From: an uncultured Alistipes sp.
GTDB taxonomy: Bacteria; Bacteroidota; Bacteroidia; Bacteroidales; Rikenellaceae
Assembly: GCA_904502285.1 (NCBI GenBank)
Contig: CAJGEC010000013.1
Span: 1 to 50,064, forward strand
DNA: 50,064 nucleotides
Reading direction: 5' to 3'
This document shows, in pieces, positions 43,617 through 48,950 of this stretch. The notes below the pieces were generated by a model. That model searched no databases and had not been told where the DNA came from. It saw only the letters and a list, made by a program, of their open reading frames with translations. How positions within the stretch are numbered: position 1 is the first letter of the stretch; the number at the start of each line of letters is the position of its first letter. A program made the position numbers and the translations under genes.

Positions 43617-44045
43617 ATGGAGACAAATCAGACGGGTGTATGGCTCTGCCGTAACTGCAACACCCTCATAAGCAACGATATAACCCTATGCCCTAAGTGT
43701 GCTACAGAGCGTGGCGACGAGGAGATTCACAACGAGCCTATCCCCGATGAGATAAGCGAGGTTGTGGAGCGCAAAGAGTATGGCAACCCCAAGCCTCAAA
43801 AGTCGAAGTATATCTTTAGAGAGGCGGTATTGGTGAACATCGCAGATATCACCCTTATCATCGGTATTTTCTGCACATTTGGCTCACTCGTTGCCCCCTA
43901 CATCGTCGAGTTAAACCTCACCGCCCCTATGATGTGGGCAATCGTGGCGGCTGTAATAATCTTTGCCACATCGCTACTCTCGTGGGCACTGCTTCGCACC
44001 CTTGCTGAGATATCGCGTATGCTAAGAGCGAGGAACGACTTGTAG
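43617..44045 (+). CDS. Zinc-ribbon membrane protein, unknown function
   Basis: This 142-residue protein has an N-terminal zinc ribbon, CRNC at 11-14 and CPKC at 25-28. A charged linker (about 30-65) and two membrane helices (roughly 70-95 and 100-125) follow, then a short basic tail. I placed the start at ATG 43617, preceded by AGGAGG. The same frame is open upstream to 43491, but that part overlaps the preceding gene in another frame and is Arg-rich without structure. Such zinc-ribbon-plus-two-helix proteins are common and mostly uncharacterised. Pairing with the preceding Cys-rich protein is the only hint of role. Confidence 0.78.
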   Translation: METNQTGVWLCRNCNTLISNDITLCPKCATERGDEEIHNEPIPDEISEVVERKEYGNPKPQKSKYIFREAVLVNIADITLIIGIFCTFGSLVAPYIVELNLTAPMMWAIVAAVIIFATSLLSWALLRTLAEISRMLRARNDL

Positions 44046-44124
44046 TCGCAATCCCTCCACAGCGTCTGCTCCACCACCCACCTCGGCAGTCATTATCGTA
44101 CGGCTTCGGGACAGGGCGTTCGAA
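44046..44124. other. Spacer between the zinc-ribbon gene and repeat element copy 2
   Basis: No gene is visible. GACAGGGCG just before the hairpin partly mirrors the sequence beyond the other hairpin (CTGTC near 44468-44472), so the inverted symmetry may extend slightly past the stems. Confidence 0.35.
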
Positions 44125-44166
44125 CGTTCGTTCGTTCGTTTTCCTACTGTTCCGAACGAACGAACG
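44125..44166. repeat. Terminal hairpin of copy 2, low-coordinate side
   Basis: CGTTCGTTCGTTCG (44125-44138) pairs perfectly over 14 bp with CGAACGAACGAACG (44153-44166). The 14-base loop is TTTTCCTACTGTTC. Confidence 0.88.
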
Positions 44167-44170
44167 GTTG

Positions 44171-44398
44171 CTATCTCTCAACCACGGATTATCCTCAATG
44201 TATTGACAAGGGGTATAGTGATACCCACACTCTATCACACTATTGATATCTATATCAGTAGGATATATGTAGAGAGAGTATGGTAACAGATAGTATCTAC
44301 TCTCTCATTGACATATACTTACTACCACACTGAGGACAGTTGTATCGAGTACCACGACCACGGTATCTCTCCAACTGATATCTATATTCACTATTCAT
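44171..44398 (-). pseudogene. Decayed 5' fragment of a CPQCG zinc-motif protein, copy 2
   Basis: ATG at 44398 opens a 33-codon frame (to TAG at 44297) starting MNSEYRYQLERYRGRGTRYN and containing CPQCGSKYMSM. A second frame, shifted by one base, is open through RYYLLPYSLYIYPTD and VIECGYHYTPCQYIEDNPWL to the hairpin. Read together they give a near-continuous N-terminal domain of a DUF6371-like protein (family recalled, not searched) that breaks at the end hairpin. Confidence 0.62.
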
Positions 44399-44416
44399 AC
44401 TGAGATATATTATAGT

Positions 44417-44456
44417 GTTCGTTCGTTCGGAACAGTAGGAAAACGAACGAACGAAC
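44417..44456. repeat. Terminal hairpin of copy 2, high-coordinate side
   Basis: GTTCGTTCGTTCG (44417-44429) pairs with CGAACGAACGAAC (44444-44456). The loop GAACAGTAGGAAAA is the exact reverse complement of the loop in the other hairpin. Confidence 0.88.
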
Positions 44457-44483
44457 GCTCTACTGCTCTGTCTTCCTAATCAA

Positions 44484-44564
44484 CTATGCCGACCTGCTCT
44501 TATAGCCTAACTCGTCGGCAATCTGCTGGAGGGTTTTGCCACTATTCGAGCCACTCAGCATCAT
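44484..44564 (-). pseudogene. Fragment of a helix-turn-helix protein overlapping the yjbR 3' end
   Basis: A 26-codon frame ends SGKTLQQIADELGYKSRSA before TAG. GKTLQQIADELGYKSRSA reads like a helix-turn-helix of the kind found in recombinases or regulators, cut off before the rest of the recognition helix region. It overlaps the end of the YjbR gene in another frame and abuts repeat element copy 2. It may be a relic of mobile-element cargo or chance; no promoter is seen. Confidence 0.3.
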
Positions 44565-44943
44565 CAACGAGGCCTGCGTCTAAGGCCATAGCGAGTATCG
44601 CTTCACGACTCTGGCGCGGAGTTACATTTTGTCGGACCACAGCAAAATAGGAGTGGCGAATCTCCGCCTTAAGAAAACTATCAGGCAACTCTCCCACGAT
44701 GCTCACATCGTTCCAATGACGCTTATTGAGATGGTAGGCCGAGGTAATCTCTTGGTATCTATCACGCAAGAGCAGAGCCCTATCGGGGTGGCACTTAACC
44801 GCAAAGTGGTCGGGATGACTCATAGTTATCATCGCAAACATACGCCCCGACACCTTATACACAAGCGTATCATCATCAAAGGGTAGAGTCTCCTGCACTT
44901 CAGGCAACGATAGGCAGTATTCACGAAATGTTGCTATATCCAT
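44542..44943 (-). CDS. YjbR/MmcQ-family (CyaY-like fold) DNA-binding protein
   Basis: This 133-residue protein starts MDIATFREYCLSLPEVQETLPFDDDTLVYKV, read in parts as the YjbR/MmcQ signature (LPxVxExxPF), with a second block FAVKCHPDRALLLRDRYQEI and SAYHLNKRHWNDV. The family has a MmcQ fold and is thought to bind DNA weakly; its role is not settled. It is monocistronic, convergent with the zinc-ribbon gene, and its 3' end lies 86 bases from repeat element copy 2. Confidence 0.92.
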   Translation of the reverse strand: MDIATFREYCLSLPEVQETLPFDDDTLVYKVSGRMFAMITMSHPDHFAVKCHPDRALLLRDRYQEITSAYHLNKRHWNDVSIVGELPDSFLKAEIRHSYFAVVRQNVTPRQSREAILAMALDAGLVDDAEWLE

Positions 44944-44965
44944 TGTTCTAAGGTTATATCTCCCA

Positions 44966-44973
44966 CAAAGATA
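44966..44973 (-). promoter_or_regulatory. Promoter (-7 box) of the YjbR gene
   Basis: TATCTTTG on the minus strand matches TAnnTTTG, about 23 bases before the start codon. The -33 region is T-rich but lacks TTTG. Confidence 0.55.
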
Positions 44974-45032
44974 GCACTTATTCCTAAAAAACGATACTAC
45001 CCCACCTGTGTATCATATAATTAATATTAAGG

Positions 45033-45062
45033 GTGCGCCCAATTGTTATGGACACACCCACC
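45033..45062 (-). terminator. Hairpin after the hsp20 gene
   Basis: GGGTGCGCCCA pairs with TGGACACACCC (9 of 11 positions) around a short loop. A TTAATATTAAT run follows on the minus strand. Confidence 0.55.
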
Positions 45063-45106
45063 CATCCCGAAAGAGAGGCATCGAGTATAATCTCGCTTAA
45101 GAGCCT

Positions 45107-45580
45107 CTACTCAATGGCAATCATCTTCATCTCAGGCTGTTTCACGTCGCTATCGCGCTTTGGAAGTTTGATGCGCAAAACGCCGTGCTTCATCTTAGCC
45201 GTAATCTTGTCTCTATCGATATTTTCGGGAAGATTGAAGATTTGGCGGAATGAGGTGTAGGAGAACTCTCTGCGCAGATAGTGGTGCTTCTCATCATTGT
45301 CGCAGTCGCATCCCTTTTCGCCACAACAATCCTTACCACCATCGCCCCTCTCCGACTCCTTCTCCAAGCAGACGATTAGTTGATTGTCCCCATTAAGCTC
45401 AATCTTCATATCATCCTTGGTCATACCCGGAGCCGCTATCTCGATTTTGAACTTTTTATCTGTCTCAATCACGTTGATTTGAGGCGAAGAGTTTCGCTTA
45501 GGAAGATAGTCGGGCCACTGCTCATAGAAGAGGTCACCAAACATCCCAGGAAGACGATTTAATTTCTTTACAGGCATCAT
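45107..45580 (-). CDS. Hsp20/alpha-crystallin small heat-shock protein
   Basis: This 157-residue ATP-independent holdase has an alpha-crystallin domain at about 33-145: the first strands INVIETDKKFKIEIAAPGM, then REFSYTSFRQIFNLPENID and GVLRIKLPKR, the latter with the family G-V-L motif. The N-terminus (1-32) starts MMPVKKLNRLPGMFGDLF, usual for Bacteroidetes. It ends with AIE in place of a clear IxI tail. The loop between the strands carries an insertion GGKDCCGEKGCDCDNDEKHH (81-100), with Cys85, 86, 91 and 93 and two His, which ordinary Hsp20 proteins lack. It is monocistronic; no CIRCE element was seen. Confidence 0.95.
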   Translation of the reverse strand: MMPVKKLNRLPGMFGDLFYEQWPDYLPKRNSSPQINVIETDKKFKIEIAAPGMTKDDMKIELNGDNQLIVCLEKESERGDGGKDCCGEKGCDCDNDEKHHYLRREFSYTSFRQIFNLPENIDRDKITAKMKHGVLRIKLPKRDSDVKQPEMKMIAIE

Positions 45581-45680
45581 AGAATAGTTAATTTTTATGG
45601 TTAAACACCTCTCTCTTTTGCAAAATGTGAGCCAACAATTAGTTAAATCGAGGGTTTAAGTTGCTCTTTTTCAAAAAAAA

Positions 45681-45712
45681 TTTGGTGGGAAGGAAAAAAC
45701 GATATATATTTG
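45681..45712 (+). promoter_or_regulatory. Promoter of the rpsP-rimM operon
   Basis: TTTG (45681-45684), a 20-base spacer and TATATTTG (45705-45712) give a full Bacteroidetes consensus. The leader of about 55 bases ends in an A/T-rich, SD-less start region, as in highly expressed genes of this phylum. Confidence 0.8.
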
Positions 45713-45774
45713 CGCGCTGAAAACCCCAATGGGTTATGCGTATTTATTTATTAACCAATAAAATTTTATAGCAA

Positions 45775-46308
45775 ATGGCTGTTAAAATTCGTTTGGCACG
45801 TCACGGTAAGAAGGGTTACGCTTTCTACCACATCGTTGCCGCAGATAGCAGAGCGCCACGTGATGGTAAGTTCATCGAGAAGTTGGGTACTTACAACCCT
45901 AACACGAATCCTGCTACAATCGATTTGAAGTTCGACCGAGCTTTGAATTGGTTACTTAAGGGCGCACAACCTACTGACACTTGTCGAGCAATTCTCTCGT
46001 ACAAGGGTGTAATGTATATGAAGCACCTTTTGGGTGGCGTTGCTAAGGGCGCATTCACTGAGGCTGAGGCTGAGGCTCGCTTCAACAAGTGGATGGAGGA
46101 GAAGCAGTCTAAGATTGACGCTAAGGCTAACAAGCTCTCTTCTGACGCTAACGCTGCTAAGAAGGCTCAGCTCGCTGCTGAGACTAAGATTAAGGAGGAG
46201 CGCGCTGCTGCCATCGCTGAGAAGAAGGTTGCTGAGGCTGCTGCTGCTGCTGAGGCAACCGCTGAGGAGGCTACCGAGGAGGCTACCGAGGAGGCTACTG
46301 AGGCTTAA
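45775..46308 (+). CDS. rpsP: 30S ribosomal protein S16 with a long C-terminal extension
   Basis: S16 binds 16S rRNA in the 30S body. The conserved part (1-85) starts MAVKIRLARHGKKGYAFYHI and contains ADSRAPRDGKFIEKLGTYNP. The total of 177 residues is about twice the E. coli length. The extension (about 90-177) is a highly charged Ala/Glu/Lys helix, ending in an EEAT triplet repeat (TEEATEEATEEATEA). Extended S16 is usual in Bacteroidetes; the repeat tail is more variable. Codon choice is strongly biased (GCT, AAG, GAG), fitting high expression. rimM follows after 10 bases. Confidence 0.97.
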   Translation: MAVKIRLARHGKKGYAFYHIVAADSRAPRDGKFIEKLGTYNPNTNPATIDLKFDRALNWLLKGAQPTDTCRAILSYKGVMYMKHLLGGVAKGAFTEAEAEARFNKWMEEKQSKIDAKANKLSSDANAAKKAQLAAETKIKEERAAAIAEKKVAEAAAAAEATAEEATEEATEEATEA

Positions 46309-46318
46309 TCAAGGTGCT

Positions 46319-46810
46319 ATGATCGCCGTGGGACGCATAGGCCGAATCTTCGGCAATGACGGTGGTGTAATGGTAACTCTTTATACCAATTTCCCTGACG
46401 ATTTCCAAAACAAGGAACCGCTGTTTGTCATCATCGACAAACTCGCGGTTCCTATTTTTTCATCATCCTTCGAGCGTCGTGGCCAGTCGGGCGCAATCAT
46501 CCTCTTCGACGACATCGACACCCCTCGTCGTGCCGAGGAGTTCTTAGTGGGTCGCGAGATATTTATCGAGAGCGAGGAGGAGGCTGATGATGAGTTCTAT
46601 ATGGAGGATTTGATTGGCTTTACCGCCATCATCGGCAAGCGTCGTGGCACGGTGAGCGACTACTACGACAGCGAGGCCAACCCTCTCTTCGGCATCACCC
46701 TTGAGGAGAAGGAGCATCTAATCCCTGCACAAGAGGAGTTTATAGCAAGTATCGACTTCGATGGCCGAAAGATAAAGTTCGTTCTGCCAGATGGTCTACT
46801 CGACCTATAG
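46319..46810 (+). CDS. rimM: Ribosome maturation factor RimM
   Basis: This 163-residue protein binds S19 and helps 30S head maturation. MIAVGRIGRIFGNDGGVMV opens the N-terminal RimM barrel, and the PRC-barrel C-domain includes LIGFTAIIGKRRGTVSDYYD and ends KIKFVLPDGLLDL. I chose ATG at 46319. An upstream in-frame ATG at 46034 lies inside rpsP and would add 95 Leu/Arg-rich residues that are an antiframe artefact. The pairing with rpsP is the classic operon arrangement. The C-terminal IDFDGRKIKFVLP is the usual end of the family. Confidence 0.93.
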   Translation: MIAVGRIGRIFGNDGGVMVTLYTNFPDDFQNKEPLFVIIDKLAVPIFSSSFERRGQSGAIILFDDIDTPRRAEEFLVGREIFIESEEEADDEFYMEDLIGFTAIIGKRRGTVSDYYDSEANPLFGITLEEKEHLIPAQEEFIASIDFDGRKIKFVLPDGLLDL

Positions 46811-46823
46811 ATATTTGTTATAG

Positions 46824-46847
46824 AGGAGGCGCGCCTCCTTTTTTTTT
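46824..46847 (+). terminator. Terminator of the rpsP-rimM operon
   Basis: AGGAGGCGCGCCTCCT is a perfect 16-base palindrome followed by eight more T, a strong intrinsic terminator 14 bases after the rimM stop codon. Confidence 0.92.
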
Positions 46848-46909
46848 ATTTTATAACTACTGCGCAAGTGGTCGGTAGTGACGTTTTAGCAAGGCTATCG
46901 ATTCACAAA

Positions 46910-46941
46910 TTTGCACATTTGTATTTATTTACATACTTTTG
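46910..46941 (+). promoter_or_regulatory. Promoter of the folE-mnmA operon
   Basis: TTTG (46910-46913), a 20-base spacer and TACTTTTG (46934-46941) fit the consensus. It overlaps the upstream in-frame ATG at 46939, which supports ATG 46963 as the folE start. Confidence 0.75.
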
Positions 46942-46962
46942 CTACATAATATTATATATAGT

Positions 46963-47565
46963 ATGAGCGAACTTATTTCAAACTACAAAAGAGAGGATAT
47001 ATACAACCAGGAGAAGATTGACGAGTTGATGGTCCACTACCGCGAGATTCTTCGTCTTTTGGGCGAAGACCCCGACCGTGAGGGATTGCTCAAGACCCCA
47101 GAGCGTGTGGCTAAGGCTATGTCGTTCATCACCAAGGGATATGCTCAGGACCCTATCGCCATCCTTCGCTCGGCAATGTTCAAGGAGGAGTACCAGCAGA
47201 TGGTACTCGTCAAGGATATCGAGCTCTTCTCGGTATGCGAGCACCATATGTTGCCATTCATCGGCAAGGCCCACGTGGCATACATCCCTAATGGTCACAT
47301 CACAGGCCTATCGAAGATTGCACGTGTCGTGGAGTGCTTTGCTCGCCGTCTCCAGGTTCAGGAGCGCCTTACAGTGCAGATTCGCGACTGCATCCAGCAG
47401 GCCCTCAACCCCATAGGTGTTGCCGTAGTTATCGAAGCAAGCCATACCTGTATGCAGATGCGTGGTGTGGAGAAACAGCGCTCTATAACTACTACCTCGG
47501 CCTTCACGGGCATCTTCCTCTCGGACCCTCGTACTCGTGACGAGTTTATGCAGTTGATTCGATAA
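46963..47565 (+). CDS. folE: GTP cyclohydrolase I
   Basis: This 200-residue homodecameric enzyme converts GTP to dihydroneopterin triphosphate, the first step of folate synthesis. The zinc ligands are Cys92 and His95 (CEHHMLPF) and Cys163 (HTCMQMRGV). LLKTPERVAKAM, YIPNGHITGLSKIARVVECFARRLQVQERLTVQI (in blocks) and FLSDPRTRDEFMQLI are all standard. I chose ATG 46963 because the upstream in-frame ATG (46939) falls inside the promoter. Folate made from this enzyme's product supports the purine operon's formyl steps. mnmA follows after 12 bases. Confidence 0.97.
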   Translation: MSELISNYKREDIYNQEKIDELMVHYREILRLLGEDPDREGLLKTPERVAKAMSFITKGYAQDPIAILRSAMFKEEYQQMVLVKDIELFSVCEHHMLPFIGKAHVAYIPNGHITGLSKIARVVECFARRLQVQERLTVQIRDCIQQALNPIGVAVVIEASHTCMQMRGVEKQRSITTTSAFTGIFLSDPRTRDEFMQLIR

Positions 47566-47577
47566 GGAGGAGCGAAA

Positions 47578-48753
47578 ATGCGAGTAGTAGTTGGTCTATC
47601 TGGAGGAGTGGACTCATCCGTGGCTGCGCTCTTGCTCAAGGAGCAGGGCCACGAGGTGATAGGACTCTTTATGCGCAATTGGCACGACACCACGGGAACT
47701 CTCGAAGGCGACTGCCCCTGGTATGACGACCAACTATTTGCGGAGCTCGTGGCCAAACGTCTCGACATAGAGTTCCACTACGTAGACCTCTCGGAGCAGT
47801 ATCGTACACGAGTGGTGGACTATATGTTTTCGGAGTACGAAAAGGGTCGCACACCAAACCCCGACGTACTCTGCAACAGAGAGATAAAATTCGACGTTTT
47901 CCTCAAAGAGGCTCTAAAACTCGGAGCCGAGCGTGTCGCTACGGGCCACTACTGCAGACGCGAGGAATGGATTGATAGTCAGGGCCAAACACATTATCGT
48001 CTATTGGCGGGAAGCGATCCAAACAAGGACCAGAGCTACTTCCTCTGCCAACTCACTCAAGAGCAACTCTCCTATGCTATGTTCCCCATCGGCGACCTTC
48101 TAAAGCCCGAGGTGAGACGCATAGCCGAAGAGAATAAATTGGCTACCGCAAAACGCAAAGATTCGCAAGGTATCTGCTTCGTGGGCAAGGTCGATCTACC
48201 CCTCTTCCTACAGCAAAAACTCTCGGCCAAGGAGGGTAATGTTCACGAGATTCTACCCCACTCACCACGCTTCCAGCGCACGGCCGAGGCAAACGACCAC
48301 AAGACACTTTCGGGACCATACCGCCTAACGATACGTGATGGCAAGAAGATTGGCACTCACCAGGGCGCACACTTCTACACCATAGGCCAGCGCAAGGGTT
48401 TAGGCATCGGTGGACGCAAGGAGTCGCTCTTTGTGATTGGCACTGATATTGAGCATAATGCCGTCTTCGTGGGCGAGGGCGACAACCACCCAGGACTCTA
48501 CCGCAAAGCCCTACGCATCATCCCTTCAGAGATCCATTGGGTTGATGGTGTGGATGCTATGGAGGTTGGCCAGCGCAGAGTCTACGACGTGCGCATCCGC
48601 TACCGCCAACCACTGCAACGAGCAGAACTCATAATGGAAGAGGATGGTCTATATATACTCTTCGACGAAGCCCAGCGTGGTATCACCGCAGGCCAGTTCG
48701 CAGCGTGGTATGATGGAGAGCGACTCCTTGGCAGTGGCGTGATTGAGCGATAA
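47578..48753 (+). CDS. mnmA: tRNA-specific 2-thiouridylase MnmA
   Basis: This 391-residue ATP-dependent enzyme puts sulfur on U34 of Lys, Glu and Gln tRNAs. The PP-loop is GLSGGVDSSVA (6-16). The catalytic pair is Cys99 (PDVLCNREIKF) and Cys200 (SQGICFVGKV). ATGHYCRRE, AGSDPNKDQSYFLCQL and IGQRKGLGIGG are family blocks, and the C-terminal beta-barrel (about 285-391) ends GSGVIER. The length is slightly above E. coli MnmA (368). It ends before a clear terminator. Confidence 0.97.
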   Translation: MRVVVGLSGGVDSSVAALLLKEQGHEVIGLFMRNWHDTTGTLEGDCPWYDDQLFAELVAKRLDIEFHYVDLSEQYRTRVVDYMFSEYEKGRTPNPDVLCNREIKFDVFLKEALKLGAERVATGHYCRREEWIDSQGQTHYRLLAGSDPNKDQSYFLCQLTQEQLSYAMFPIGDLLKPEVRRIAEENKLATAKRKDSQGICFVGKVDLPLFLQQKLSAKEGNVHEILPHSPRFQRTAEANDHKTLSGPYRLTIRDGKKIGTHQGAHFYTIGQRKGLGIGGRKESLFVIGTDIEHNAVFVGEGDNHPGLYRKALRIIPSEIHWVDGVDAMEVGQRRVYDVRIRYRQPLQRAELIMEEDGLYILFDEAQRGITAGQFAAWYDGERLLGSGVIER

Positions 48754-48781
48754 CATATTCCGAAAAACGATATTACCATTT

Positions 48782-48815
48782 AACAGAAAAGGCCGTACAA
48801 TACAGTCTTTTCTGT
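48782..48815 (+). terminator. Terminator of the folE-mnmA operon
   Basis: AACAGAAAAG pairs with CTTTTCTGTT, then a T-rich ATTTATTT run, in the space between mnmA and ppdK. Confidence 0.82.
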
Positions 48816-48836
48816 TATTTATTTCAGGCATTTGTA

Positions 48837-48867
48837 TTGCATTTTCAAAAAAATTTACTTACTTTTG
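48837..48867 (+). promoter_or_regulatory. Promoter of ppdK
   Basis: TTG (48837-48839), a 20-base spacer and TACTTTTG (48860-48867) match the consensus. The leader is about 75 bases and no known RNA motif was recognised in it. Confidence 0.72.
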
Positions 48868-48950
48868 TAAGCTATTCGCAGTGAAGCCCTTTATTGCGAA
48901 TTGGTCTAATGTGAATTTTTAACTTTTAACTAATTATAAACTAAACGATT

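Larger units (their letters stand above)
44125..44456 (-). mobile_element. Hairpin-bracketed repeat element, copy 2
   Basis: This 332-bp element is in the opposite orientation to copy 1. Its core (about 44171-44398) closely matches 11179-11406 read on the other strand. Its end hairpins are mutual reverse complements but use (GTTC)n stems instead of (CT)n. It sits between the convergent zinc-ribbon and YjbR genes. The decayed reading frame matches copy 1 but with different frameshifts. No transposase or direct target repeat was found. The 'mobile' label is inferred from two dispersed copies. Confidence 0.6.

Noticed and set aside
43927..44238. A 103-codon minus-strand frame beginning MIECGYHYTP
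   Set aside because: Its first part is the decayed zinc-motif gene fragment in element copy 2. The rest reads through the end hairpin and then antisense to the zinc-ribbon gene, so it is not an intact gene.
44125..44456. The (GTTC)n stems as ordinary intrinsic terminators only
   Set aside because: They may stop transcription, but this does not explain why both ends share one copy-specific stem and a complementary loop, or why the core recurs 33 kb away.
46034..46318. An upstream extension of rimM beginning inside rpsP
   Set aside because: The 95 extra residues are Leu/Arg repeats created by reading rpsP in the wrong frame. The family start is at 46319.
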